From positions 343,002 through 407,001 of the forward strand of contig NZ_BMSK01000008.1 in NCBI RefSeq assembly GCF_014649115.1: 64,000 nucleotides of DNA, given 5' to 3'. The translations under genes and the position numbers were made by a program. Origin of the DNA: Streptomyces eurythermus (GTDB lineage Bacteria; Actinomycetota; Actinomycetes; Streptomycetales; Streptomycetaceae). The notes beneath the pieces were generated by a model. The model was not told the DNA's origin. It saw only the letters and a program-made list of their open reading frames with translations, and did not search any database. Positions 47,604 through 56,340 of the stretch are shown piece by piece; position 1 is the first letter of the stretch; every line of letters starts with the position of its first letter.

Positions 47604-48974
47604 TCAGCGCGCGCGGTCCGAGTCGGTGGACCGCGCGGAGACCGGGGCGGGCTCGGGACGACTCTCCTCGGGGCCGTCCGGCGGTGGCGGGCCCGGCCGG
47701 ACGAAGCCGGGCCGTGCGGCCAGCAGACCGCAGACGAGTTCGGGCACCACCAGCAGGAGCAGCAGCCAGATCGACGCCTCCCAGCCGCCGGTGACGCTGC
47801 GCAGCACACCGAAGGTGAGCGGACCGGAGGCGGCGAGGAGATACCCGCCGGACTGGGCCATCCCCGAAAGCCGCGCCGTGACAGCGCCGTTGGGGGACCG
47901 GAGGCTGAGCAGTGTGAGGGCGATCGGGAACGCGCTGCCCGTGGCGACTCCGAAGACGGCGGTCCAGACCCAGCCGGCCCGCGGAGCAAGGAGGAGGCCG
48001 ACGAGCCCGACCGCCATCAGGGCGACGGCCCCGAGGACCAGCGGCCGCTGGTCGCGCATGCGGGCCGCGACCACCGGTACGACGAAACCGAGAGGGATGC
48101 CGATGACGATGATGACCGAGTTCATCATCCCAGCGGTGGCGGCCGTGAACCCGTGGTCGTGCATGATCTCGGGCAGCCACGCCGTCAGCGTGTAGAACAT
48201 CAGCGACGTCATGCCCATGAACACCATCACGGCCCACGCCAGCGGCGAGCGCAGCAGCGAGCCCTGTTCCGCGGCGGCCCCGCTCGCCGCGTCCGGGGAT
48301 GTGCCCGCCGGGGTCCGCGGCCGGCCGGCCGCGGCGGACGGGCCGGCGCCGGCGCCGGCGGACGGGGCGGCCTCGGCGGCCGCCCGCTCGGGCCGGTGCG
48401 TGCGCGCGCGGAGCGCCAGCGGGCCCCACACCAGTGCCGCGACCAGCGCCGGCACCGCCCACGCGGCCAGCGCGGGCCGCCAGCCGCCCAGGTGGTCCAG
48501 GGGGACGGCCAGGCCCGCCCCGGCGGCGCCGCCGACCGACAGCAGCATCATCGACAGGCCGGTGAGCGGTCCCACGCGGTCGGGGAACCCGCGCTTGATG
48601 ACCGCCGGCACCAGCACGTTGCCCGTCGCCATCCCGGCCGCGGCCAGCACCGTGCCGGAGAACAGCGCGGTCTGGGCGGGCACCACGCGCAGCAGGAGCC
48701 CCGCCGTGATCACCAGGAGCGCCGCGGTGATCGCCGCCTCGGTGCCGATCCGGCGGGCGAGCAGGGGGGCGAGGGCGGAGAAGAGGCCGAGGCACAGCTC
48801 CGGCAGCGTGGTGAGCACGCTGACCTCGACACCGGTGAGCCCGAACGTGTCCTGGAGTTCGCCCAGGAGCGGGGGGACGCCGGTGATGGCCGCCCGCAGG
48901 TTGAGGGTCAGCAGGACCAGGCCGGCGAGGGTCCAGATCGCTGCGGAACGAGTGGTACGGGGAGAGGAGGTCAT
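47604..48974 (-). CDS. MFS transporter (CynX/NimT-like) inside the ect cluster
   Basis: The 456-residue major-facilitator protein has about 12 hydrophobic segments. It begins WTLAGLVLLTLNLRAAITGV (typical of the CynX/NimT cyanate/nitroimidazole branch), with a long charged Ala/Pro-rich central loop near residues 195-245. The ATG at 48974 has GAAGG 4 bases upstream. It lies between ectD and ectB, read the same way. Ectoine uptake is usually by other families, so export of the cluster product or import of a precursor is inferred from position. Confidence 0.88.
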   Translation of the reverse strand: MTSSPRTTRSAAIWTLAGLVLLTLNLRAAITGVPPLLGELQDTFGLTGVEVSVLTTLPELCLGLFSALAPLLARRIGTEAAITAALLVITAGLLLRVVPAQTALFSGTVLAAAGMATGNVLVPAVIKRGFPDRVGPLTGLSMMLLSVGGAAGAGLAVPLDHLGGWRPALAAWAVPALVAALVWGPLALRARTHRPERAAAEAAPSAGAGAGPSAAAGRPRTPAGTSPDAASGAAAEQGSLLRSPLAWAVMVFMGMTSLMFYTLTAWLPEIMHDHGFTAATAGMMNSVIIVIGIPLGFVVPVVAARMRDQRPLVLGAVALMAVGLVGLLLAPRAGWVWTAVFGVATGSAFPIALTLLSLRSPNGAVTARLSGMAQSGGYLLAASGPLTFGVLRSVTGGWEASIWLLLLLVVPELVCGLLAARPGFVRPGPPPPDGPEESRPEPAPVSARSTDSDRAR

Positions 48975-49058
48975 GTCGCCTTCGTCCTGCGCGGCAGCGT
49001 GTCGGACATCGGGTGCGGACGGCGGGAGGCGCCCCGCCACGGTCCCGGCCCGGCCTGC

Positions 49059-49120
49059 GGGACCAACCGAGTCGGCAGGGCCGGTGGGACCAACCGAGTC
49101 GGCAGGGCCGGTGGGACCGG
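49059..49120. repeat. 27-base tandem repeat between ectD and the MFS gene
   Basis: A 27-base unit beginning GGGACCAACCGAGTCGG occurs at 49059-49085 and identically at 49086-49112. A third partial copy (GGGACCGG) follows. It fills the short non-coding gap between ectD and the transporter gene, so copy number could differ between strains and change spacing in the transcript. Confidence 0.85.
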
Positions 49121-49149
49121 ACCGGCGGGGGCCGTCCCGTGGGCGGGGA

Positions 49150-50040
49150 TCAGCCGGGGAACTCCCGGTTGCCGAGGTGCTGCGGACGCGGCCTGGCCGC
49201 CGCGAACGGGGCCTCCAGTGTGTTCTCCACGCTGTTGTAGACGATGAAGATGTTCGAGCGCGGGAACGGCGTGATGTTGCCGCTGGAAGCGTGCAGCAGG
49301 TTCGAGTCGAACATCACCGCGGTCCCGGCGGGGCCCGTGACCTGCTCGATCCCGTGCTGCTCGGCCATCCGGGACAGGTGCTCCTGAGCGGGGGAGCCGA
49401 CGGGCAGGCGCTCCACGCGCAGCGACTCCTTGTGGTAGTCGGGCGGTGTCTCCCCGACCGTGGGAACGAACGTCCTGTGGGTGCCCGGCATGACCATGAG
49501 CGGGCCGTTGCACGGCAGGTTCTCGCTCAGCGCGATGGACACGCTGAACGCCCGCGGCCGGGGCATGCCGTCCTCCGAGTGCCAGGTCTCGAAGTCGGAG
49601 TGCCAGTCGAACGGAGCGCCGCCGAACCCCGGCTTGTAGTTGACCCGGCTCTGGTGGATGTACACGTCCGAGCCGAGGACCTGCCGGGCGATGTCCGTGA
49701 GCCGGGGCGAGTGCAGCAGATCGGCGAACAGGTCGCTGACCTTCTCGACCTCGAACACCGAGCGCACCCGGTCGGACCCCGGCTCCAGGATCACGCGTTC
49801 ACTCGCGCGCAGCGCCGGGTCGGAGCCGAGCCGCCGCAACTCGGCGCGGAACGCCTCCACTTCCCGCGGCGACAGCAGGTTGTCGAGGACCAGGTAGCCG
49901 CTGGATGCGTAACGGGCCAGCTGCTCCTCGCCGAGCGGGCCCGGCGCGTCACCCCACACCACGGGATCGACCCGCGGCTGGGGCACGGCCTCGCCGGTGA
50001 CCCGGGTCGGGTACAGGTCGGGACGCACAGTGGTGTTCAT
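49150..50040 (-). CDS. ectD: Ectoine hydroxylase (Fe(II)/2-oxoglutarate)
   Basis: The 296-residue enzyme converts ectoine to 5-hydroxyectoine. It has the EctD iron triad: His and Asp in FDWHSDFETWHSEDG and the distal His in DSNLLHASSGNITPFPRSN. The substrate-contact segment VNYKPGFGGAPFDWH is also present. Length is as expected for EctD (about 295). It lies 65 bases after ectC. Presence of ectD with a canonical active site suggests the locus can make hydroxyectoine, which could be a substrate for further acylation. Confidence 0.95.
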   Translation of the reverse strand: MNTTVRPDLYPTRVTGEAVPQPRVDPVVWGDAPGPLGEEQLARYASSGYLVLDNLLSPREVEAFRAELRRLGSDPALRASERVILEPGSDRVRSVFEVEKVSDLFADLLHSPRLTDIARQVLGSDVYIHQSRVNYKPGFGGAPFDWHSDFETWHSEDGMPRPRAFSVSIALSENLPCNGPLMVMPGTHRTFVPTVGETPPDYHKESLRVERLPVGSPAQEHLSRMAEQHGIEQVTGPAGTAVMFDSNLLHASSGNITPFPRSNIFIVYNSVENTLEAPFAAARPRPQHLGNREFPG

Positions 50041-50105
50041 ACAGCGCTCTCCTTCGGAGCCGTTCGTGCGGTGCGGGTGCCCGGTTGGGCGGCCGGGCTG
50101 CCGTC

Positions 50106-50519
50106 TCAAGCCGTATCCGCGCCCTCCGCTTCGGTGAGCAGCGGGTACGTGCCGTTCTCGTCGTGGTCCTCCCGGCCGGTCATGGGCGGGTTGAAGACGC
50201 AGATGTAGCGGGAGTCGGTCCTGGGGCGCAGGGTGTGCCGTTCGTGGCCGTCGAGGAGGTACATCGTCCCGGGGGTGAGCCAGTGCTTCTCCCCGGTCTC
50301 CTCGTTGGTCAGCTCCGACTCCCCTTCGACGCACAGCACCGCTTCGATGTGGTGGGCGTACCACATGAACGTCTCGGTGCCGGCGTAGACGGTGGTCTCG
50401 TGCAGGGAGAAGCCGGCCCGCTCCCGGGCGAGGACGATCCTCTTGCTCTCCCAGGTGCCGGACCTGGACTTGACGTGCCGGTCGGTTCCCTCGATGTCGC
50501 TGAATGAACGGACGATCAC
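50106..50519 (-). CDS. ectC: Ectoine synthase
   Basis: The 137-residue cupin closes N-gamma-acetyl-diaminobutyrate to ectoine. Canonical features are IVRSFSDIEGTDRHVKSRSG, TWESKRIVLARERAGFSLHE, TTVYAGTETFMWYAHHIEAV and HWLTPGTMYLLDGHERHTLR. The GTG start at 50519 has GGGGG upstream. It is the first gene of the leftward ect set; its usual partner ectA is not adjacent but lies at 59633 on the other strand. Confidence 0.95.
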   Translation of the reverse strand: MIVRSFSDIEGTDRHVKSRSGTWESKRIVLARERAGFSLHETTVYAGTETFMWYAHHIEAVLCVEGESELTNEETGEKHWLTPGTMYLLDGHERHTLRPRTDSRYICVFNPPMTGREDHDENGTYPLLTEAEGADTA

Positions 50520-51180
50520 GACGGGTCATGCCCCCTTGAGTCATGGGTGGGCGAAGCGGCCTCGCTCGACGGCGCGGGCGACTGTCCTCGGACGCTCGGC
50601 CGAATGCGCGCCGGGTGGGACGGGCAGGGCCGACAGTACGGCGCGGGCCGTGAACTCGGCGGCCCGCAGGAGGGAAATACGGCCACGCGTGATCCTGGCC
50701 GGACCACTCACCCCTGTCGCCGGCGCACCGCGGAATTGCGGCGTCCGCCTGGTCAGCCCATTAGACCAACAGGGGCGCCGGGTATCAACCATGGGCCGTC
50801 GAACGGCCGTTGCCGCACCCGGCCGCACATTTCCGGCCAACTGGCCCCTGTGTCAGATGAGTTGATCTTGGCGGGCCGCTGTGTACCCCTATCCGCCGAC
50901 ACCACGCCGGGGAAGGACACCTGCTTCACAAAACCTTCGAATCGCCACACGCGCCCCTGCCGGTTCCACCCCTGTGACGCCTCGCCGCCCCCCTGCGGAG
51001 GCAGGCGTACCGGGGGCGTCCGCGGCACGGCCGGTTCCGATCGGTGGCGGGCCCGCGCCCCCTCCAGGAATGCCACGCTGACACCGCTACGACGAGAAGT
51101 TGTCCGGACGCAGCAGGCGGACGGCGTGTCGGAGACCATCCGCGTGCACCGTGATGCGGACATACCGGCTGGGGGCCGAT
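50520..51180. other. 661-base divergent promoter region between ectC and the StrR-like regulator
   Basis: No supported gene is seen on either strand. The region must carry the leftward ect promoter and the rightward regulator promoter. A StrR-type protein could bind here, but I found no clear long inverted repeat of the kind such proteins use. Confidence 0.45.
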
Positions 51181-52197
51181 ATGGAAGCTCAGCTCGACCA
51201 CAGCGATCGATCGGGAGGCCTGGTGCTCGGCGGCCCAGTGCCTCATCTAGTCCCCGTAGACCAGCTTCAGCCGGCCGATTCCCCCCGCCTCGCGGGAGAG
51301 GACGAGCAGCATGCGCGGAGGCTGGCCGAGAGCGAGACCGAATGGCCGCCGATCCTGGTCCACCGGACCACCATGCATGTGATCGACGGAATGCACAGAC
51401 TCCGCGCGGCCAAGGAGAAAGGGTGGCACTCCATCAGGGCGGAGTTCTTCGACGGCACCGCCGAGGCGGCCTTCGTCGAAGCCGTACGGGCCAACATCCG
51501 GCACGGCCTCCCCCTGTCCCTGGACGACCGGCGGTCGGCGGCCGAACGCATCGTCACCACCCGGCAGGACATGTCCGACCGGGCGATCGCCGAATGCACG
51601 GGACTGTCCACCAAGACGGTCGGCGGCATCCGCCGACGGCTGAACGGCGACTCCTCGCGCCAGGAGGTGCGGCTGGGCAGGGACGGCCGTCGCCGGCCGC
51701 TCAGCGCCGCCGAGGGAAGACGGCGGGCGGCCGAGGCGCTGACGGCCCGCCCGCACGCCCCGCTGCGGCAGATCGCGAAGGCGGCGGGGGTCTCCGTGGG
51801 CACCGCACACGACGTCAGGGAACGGATGCGGCGCGGCGAGGACCCCGTCGCGCCCAGGGACCGCGGAAAACCCCGCCGGCCCGGCGGTCACCAGGAGCCG
51901 GAGGCGGTGCCCGGGGACCCCGCAGTCACCGCCGGGGAACAGGAGCGGAAGTCGCGGAACATGAGGGCCCGGCTGCAGTCGTTGCGGCGGGACCCCTCGC
52001 TCAGGTTCTCGGAATCGGGCAGAGAGCTGCTGCGGTGGCTCTTCCTGCAGTACCAGGCCAAGGCGAAATATCCGCACGTCGTCGAAAACATTCCGCCGCA
52101 CCTGGCGGCAACGGTCGCCGAACTGGCCATCCAGTGCGCGGAGATGTGGCGCAGCCTCGCCGAGGAACTCGAAGACCGCGCGGGACGTGCGGACTAG
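51181..52197 (+). CDS. StrR-like ParB-domain pathway regulator
   Basis: The 338-residue regulator has an N-terminal ParB-like domain (VPVDQLQPADSPRLAGEDEQ, TMHVIDGMHRLRAAKEKG) followed by a helix-turn-helix (MSDRAIAECTGLSTKTVGGI). A second, similar motif (LRQIAKAAGVSVGTAHDVRE) and a C-terminal helical domain come after. This arrangement is that of StrR/TeiR-type activators of antibiotic gene clusters. GGGGG lies 6 bases before the ATG. It is divergent from ectC and precedes the ACP/halogenase genes, so it could control both sides. Confidence 0.87.
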   Translation: MEAQLDHSDRSGGLVLGGPVPHLVPVDQLQPADSPRLAGEDEQHARRLAESETEWPPILVHRTTMHVIDGMHRLRAAKEKGWHSIRAEFFDGTAEAAFVEAVRANIRHGLPLSLDDRRSAAERIVTTRQDMSDRAIAECTGLSTKTVGGIRRRLNGDSSRQEVRLGRDGRRRPLSAAEGRRRAAEALTARPHAPLRQIAKAAGVSVGTAHDVRERMRRGEDPVAPRDRGKPRRPGGHQEPEAVPGDPAVTAGEQERKSRNMRARLQSLRRDPSLRFSESGRELLRWLFLQYQAKAKYPHVVENIPPHLAATVAELAIQCAEMWRSLAEELEDRAGRAD

Positions 52198-52268
52198 CGG
52201 GCACCACGGTGTTCAACCGATGACAATCCACACTTGAACAGGGCGTCGGCTCAACGCGGCAGCGCGAA

Positions 52269-52320
52269 GCGGAGCCCCTCGTCGCCGGGTTGTTCAACCC
52301 CGGCGAGCGAGGGGCTCCGC
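52269..52320 (+). terminator. Long hairpin after the regulator gene
   Basis: GCGGAGCCCCTCG-TCGCCGGG pairs with CCCGGCGAGCGAGGGGCTCCGC around a short loop, a stem of about 21 pairs with one bulge, followed by TGGTTTTCC. It lies 72 bases past the regulator stop and should separate it from the antiporter gene. Confidence 0.85.
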
Positions 52321-52400
52321 TGGTTTTCCGCGGGTGGGGTCTGAAAACTGGTGTCCCGGACGCGTTCAGACGCCGGCGGGCCCTTTTCCTTGGAGGACAT

Positions 52401-53726
52401 GTGCTTTTCTCGTTCGCGCCGACGACGGCCACGCCACTCGCGGCTCACGAATTGCTGGTCTTTCTGCTCCAAGTGGCATTGCTGTTGTTGTCGGCGCTGT
52501 TCCTCGGCAGGATCGCCGCCCGCGCCGGCCTGCCCGCGGTCGTCGGTGAACTCCTCGTGGGCGTCGTCCTCGGCCCCTCCGTGCTCCAGCGCCTGGCGCC
52601 CGGCCTGTCGGGCTGGCTCTTCCCCGGCGGCCGGGAACAGGCCCACCTGCTGGACGCCGTGGCCCAGCTCGGCGTGCTGCTGCTCGTCGGAGTCACGGGC
52701 ATGCACCTGGATCTGGGGCTGGTCCGCCGGCGCGGCAGGACGGCCGTACTGGTCAGCGCCGGCGGCCTGGTCGTACCGCTCGCCCTCGGTGTCGGTACGG
52801 CGTTCCTGGTGCCCGCCGCACTGGTCCCGGACGGCACCGAACGGGGCGTCTTCGCGCTGTTCCTCGGCGTTGCGATGTGCGTGAGCGCGATCCCGGTCAT
52901 CGCCAAGACGCTGATGGAGATGCGGCTGCTCCACCGCACCGTCGGCCAGCTCACCCTGACCGCGGGAGTGATCGACGATGTCTTCGGCTGGTTCACGCTG
53001 TCCGTCGTCTCGTCGATCGCCGTCACCGGCATCAGCGGCGCACCGGTCGTGACGGCGCTCGCCTCGGTGGCGCTCGTGGCCGTCGTGGCACTGACCGCCG
53101 GGCGGTGGGCGGTCCGGCACGCCTTCCGCCTGGCGGGCGCGAGCCGGGAACCGGGAGTGCCGGCCGCCACGGCGGCCGGGGTGATCCTCCTGGCGGCGGC
53201 CGCCACCCACGCGCTGCACCTGGAACCGGTACTCGGCGCGTTCCTCGGCGGTGTCCTCATCGGACGGGAAGGCAAGGTCGAGCCGGCCCGGCTGGCGCCG
53301 CTGCGCACCATCGCCCTGTCCGTGCTGGCGCCCGTCTTCTTCGCCACCGCGGGACTGCGCATGGACCTCGGCGCGCTGGCCGATCCCGGCGTCGCCCTGG
53401 CCGGCCTCGGCGTGCTCGCGGTCGCCGTCCTCGGCAAGTTCCTCGGTGTCTGGGCCGGCGCGGGCCTGAGCGGCCTCGGCCGGTGGGAGGCGCTGGCCCT
53501 GGGGGCCGGGCTCAACGCGCGGGGCGTCATCGAGATCGTGGTGGGAATGGTGGGGCTGCGGCTCGGCATTCTCAGCGTGGCGGCGTACACCATCGTGGTG
53601 CTCGTCGCCGTGGTGACATCTCTCTTGGCCCCGCCGATCCTGCGCATGGCGATGTCGCGCGTCGAGCGAACGGCCGAGGAGGAAATCCGGGAGGCCGAGC
53701 AAAGGGAGTGGAGCACACTGTCCTGA
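52401..53726 (+). CDS. CPA2-family cation/proton antiporter
   Basis: The 441-residue membrane protein has about 12-13 helices and the Na+/H+ exchanger domain: LFLGRIAARAGLPAVVGELL, VGVVLGPSVLQRL, then the conserved acidic region LTAGVIDDVFGWFTL. The C-terminal tail is acidic. The GTG at 52401 has GGAGG 4 bases upstream. Position just before the ACP gene suggests a resistance, pH/ion-homeostasis or export-linked role in the cluster; this is inferred. Similar antiporters occur beside other antibiotic clusters. Confidence 0.87.
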   Translation: MLFSFAPTTATPLAAHELLVFLLQVALLLLSALFLGRIAARAGLPAVVGELLVGVVLGPSVLQRLAPGLSGWLFPGGREQAHLLDAVAQLGVLLLVGVTGMHLDLGLVRRRGRTAVLVSAGGLVVPLALGVGTAFLVPAALVPDGTERGVFALFLGVAMCVSAIPVIAKTLMEMRLLHRTVGQLTLTAGVIDDVFGWFTLSVVSSIAVTGISGAPVVTALASVALVAVVALTAGRWAVRHAFRLAGASREPGVPAATAAGVILLAAAATHALHLEPVLGAFLGGVLIGREGKVEPARLAPLRTIALSVLAPVFFATAGLRMDLGALADPGVALAGLGVLAVAVLGKFLGVWAGAGLSGLGRWEALALGAGLNARGVIEIVVGMVGLRLGILSVAAYTIVVLVAVVTSLLAPPILRMAMSRVERTAEEEIREAEQREWSTLS

Positions 53727-53945
53727 ACCGGCGCCTCCCGGGCCTGTTTGACACATCGGAATGCGGTCCGGCACATTCGAGACCGGATGCCGATGCGTCA
53801 CGGAACGCGGAATCGCGTGGCCCGAGAAAAAGACGCGGGGCACAACTCCGAGAGTTGATTGCCTCTTTGAGTGCGGCGTCCATCACCATCGGAAATGCGC
53901 CGCCCCGGAAAACGCGCCCACCCCACTTCGGAAGGTATGGCGACC

Positions 53946-54263
53946 ATGAACGACCGGATTCTCACTCTCATCCAGGACGTCATCGAGGAGGTCAACGAAC
54001 GCAGGGACGAGAAGATCCCCGTCACGGAACTGTCCTCCCTCGCCCTCTACGGGGACAACGGAGTCTTCGACTCCATGCAGCTGGTCAACTTCCTGACGCA
54101 GGTGGAGGAGGCCGTCGAGGACGCGTACGGCGAGGAGATCTCGCTGACCTCCGAGAAGGCCGTCTCGCAGCGGGTGAGCCCGTTCGGCAGGGTCAGCCGG
54201 CTCGTCGAGTTCGTCGAGGCCGAGCTGGCCGAGGCCGGTGTCGCCGTCTCCCAGCCGGTGTGA
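53946..54263 (+). CDS. Acyl carrier protein
   Basis: This 105-residue acidic four-helix carrier protein has the phosphopantetheine Ser in GVFDSMQLVNFLTQ (DSM-type site). Before it is IQDVIEEVNERRDEKIPVTE and after it VEEAVEDAYGEEISLTSEKA. The ATG at 53946 has GGAAGG at 10 bases; the ATG at 53937 lies too close to that site. The stop overlaps a possible GTG of the SDR gene. It should carry the acyl substrate for the ligase, SDR, halogenase and acyltransferase that follow; the PPTase at 58879 would activate it. Confidence 0.88.
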   Translation: MNDRILTLIQDVIEEVNERRDEKIPVTELSSLALYGDNGVFDSMQLVNFLTQVEEAVEDAYGEEISLTSEKAVSQRVSPFGRVSRLVEFVEAELAEAGVAVSQPV

Positions 54264-54280
54264 CCGGCACGGGCCGCCTG

Positions 54281-54979
54281 ATGATCGCCCTAGTCACCGG
54301 AACCAGGACCGGCGTGGGAAAGGCCCTGGCCGAGCACTTCCTCGACCGCGGGGACACGGTGATCGGCTGCAGCCGCAGGCCGTCGGGCATCCGGCACCCC
54401 GCCTACCGCCATCACGAGATCGACCTGACCGACGCCGCACAGACACGGTCCATGTTCCGCGCCGTGCGCCGCGAGTTCGGCCACCTGGACGTGCTGGTCA
54501 ACAACGCCGGCACCTCGGTCATGAACCACTTCATGATGACGCCGGAGAAGACGGCCCGTGCCGTCTTCGACCTCAACTTCTTCGCGGTGCTCAACTGCTG
54601 CCGGGAGGCTGCCAAACTCCTGCAGAAGAGCCCCGAGGGGTCGGCGGCGATCCTCAACGTCTCGACGGTCGCCGTGCCGTGGGCGCTGGACGGCCAGCTC
54701 GTCTACTCGGCGAGCAAGAGCGCCGTGGAGCAGCTGACCCGCGTCATGAGCAAGGAACTCGCCGTGTTCGGCATACGGGTCAACGGCATCGGTCTGCCGC
54801 CGGTGCGCACCGTCCTCACCCGCACCCTCGCCCCGGAGACCCTCGACGCCGTCGTGGAGCGGCAGACGATCGGGCGGCTGTGCGAGATGGACGACATCGT
54901 CGGCCCCGTCGACTTCCTGACCACGGGCCACTCCGCCTTCGTCACCGGAGAGACGCTGTATCTGGGAGGAGTCCAATGA
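54281..54979 (+). CDS. Short-chain dehydrogenase/reductase (FabG-like)
   Basis: The 232-residue classical SDR starts MIALVTGTRTGVGKALAEHF (cofactor motif). It has VLVNNAGTSVMNHF, the catalytic Ser in ILNVSTVAVPWALDG, Tyr and Lys in YSASKSAVEQLTRV, and the tail FVTGETLYLGG. A GTG at 54260 overlapping the ACP stop would add seven residues. It probably reduces or oxidises a keto/hydroxy group on the ACP-bound chain. It overlaps the ligase gene by 4 bases. Confidence 0.88.
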   Translation: MIALVTGTRTGVGKALAEHFLDRGDTVIGCSRRPSGIRHPAYRHHEIDLTDAAQTRSMFRAVRREFGHLDVLVNNAGTSVMNHFMMTPEKTARAVFDLNFFAVLNCCREAAKLLQKSPEGSAAILNVSTVAVPWALDGQLVYSASKSAVEQLTRVMSKELAVFGIRVNGIGLPPVRTVLTRTLAPETLDAVVERQTIGRLCEMDDIVGPVDFLTTGHSAFVTGETLYLGGVQ

Positions 54980-56340
54980 GGGACACCCTGACCGACAGGC
55001 TGGAGCGGTGGGGCGACCGCACCGCCGTCGTCCGCCACCCGTCGAGCCACACCTACGCCGAACTGGCCGGCGAGATCCGGCGGATCGAGACACTGCTGGA
55101 CGAGGCGGGAGTGAAGCCGCACGACGCCGTCGTCCTGAAAGGGGACTTCTCCTTCTCCCAGATCGCCGCGCTCTTCGCGCTCTACCGCCGCAAGGCCGTG
55201 GTGGTGCCTGTCGTGACGTTCACCGAGACGACCCTGGAGGCCGTCCGCGACGCCTGCCGCCCCCGGTACGTCGTGGACGCGGCGGAAGACGTCACCGTCG
55301 CACCGTTCGACTCGCCCCCGGGCGAGGCATCGGAACTCTACGGAGCCCTGATCGCGTCCGGCTCGGCCGGGCTCGTCCTCCTCTCCAGCGGATCGACGGG
55401 GGCGCCCAAGGCGGTCCTGCACGACTTCGACGCCCTGGTCGCGGAGAAGATCGGCACGGGCGAGCGCGTGGGCAGGAAGCCCCCGCACATCCTGCTGTTC
55501 CTGCTGGCCGACCACATCGGGGGGATCAACTCGCTGCTCGGCGTCGTACGCGGCGCGGCGACCGCCGTGGTGCCGGCCAAGCGCACACCCGAGGAGATCT
55601 GCCGGCTGGTCGAGCGGTACGGCATCCGCCTCCTGCCGACCAGCCCGACCTTTCTCAACCTCATCCTCATCGGCGACTTCCACGAGAAGTTCGACCTCTC
55701 CAGCCTGCGGCTGATCACCTACGGGACCGAGCCCATGCCGGAGGAACTGCTGAGGCGCGTCCACGCCGCCTTTCCGCGGGCCAGGCTGCTGCAGACGTTC
55801 GGGACCAGCGAGACCGGCATCTCCACCACGCAGAGCGAGTCGTCCTCCAGCACGTACTTCCGGATCTCGGACGAGGGAGTCGAGTACCGGGTGGTGGACG
55901 GAGAACTCCAACTGCGCACCAGGACCCAGTTCATGGGCTACCTCAACTACTCCGACGAGGCCGTCACCGCCGACGGCTGGTTCCGCACCGGAGACCTCGT
56001 GGAGGAGAACGCGGACGGCTACATCAAGGTCAAGGGCCGCGCCAAGGAGATCATCAACGTCGGCGGCGAGAAGGTCCTCCCGCTCGAACTCGAATCGATC
56101 CTCATGGGCAGCCCCCGCATCGCCTACTGCGCCGTCTACGGAAAGCCCAACTCCATCACGGGCCAGGCCGTGCACGTCGACGTCAAACCCGACGGCGCGA
56201 TGAGCAGGGCCGAAGTCCGCCGCCACGTCCGCGAGTTCCTGGACGGCAAGGTCGAACCGTTCAAGATGCCCGCCAAGGTGACCGTGATCGACGAGATACC
56301 CGTATCGGCCCGGTTCAAGAAGAAGAGGAGCCGGCCGTGA
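54976..56340 (+). CDS. AMP-dependent acyl (acyl-ACP) ligase
   Basis: The 454-residue ANL enzyme has P-loop VLLSSGSTGAPKAVLHD, FGTSETGISTTQSES, GWFRTGDLVEENADGYIKVK and GRAKEIINVGGEKVLPLELE. The C-terminal end is IPVSARFKKKRSRP in place of the usual PRTxxGK. It should activate a carboxylic acid and load it on the adjacent ACP. The binding-pocket segment ITYGTEPMPEELLRR is near the acyl-CoA synthetase type rather than NRPS adenylation type. GGGAGGAG precedes its ATG; it overlaps both neighbours by 4 bases. Confidence 0.87.
   Translation: MRDTLTDRLERWGDRTAVVRHPSSHTYAELAGEIRRIETLLDEAGVKPHDAVVLKGDFSFSQIAALFALYRRKAVVVPVVTFTETTLEAVRDACRPRYVVDAAEDVTVAPFDSPPGEASELYGALIASGSAGLVLLSSGSTGAPKAVLHDFDALVAEKIGTGERVGRKPPHILLFLLADHIGGINSLLGVVRGAATAVVPAKRTPEEICRLVERYGIRLLPTSPTFLNLILIGDFHEKFDLSSLRLITYGTEPMPEELLRRVHAAFPRARLLQTFGTSETGISTTQSESSSSTYFRISDEGVEYRVVDGELQLRTRTQFMGYLNYSDEAVTADGWFRTGDLVEENADGYIKVKGRAKEIINVGGEKVLPLELESILMGSPRIAYCAVYGKPNSITGQAVHVDVKPDGAMSRAEVRRHVREFLDGKVEPFKMPAKVTVIDEIPVSARFKKKRSRP

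Noticed and set aside
50106..52197. ectA thought to be missing from the ectoine locus
   Set aside because: A clear EctA-type acetyltransferase is present at 59633-60154 on the plus strand, so the pathway is complete but split.
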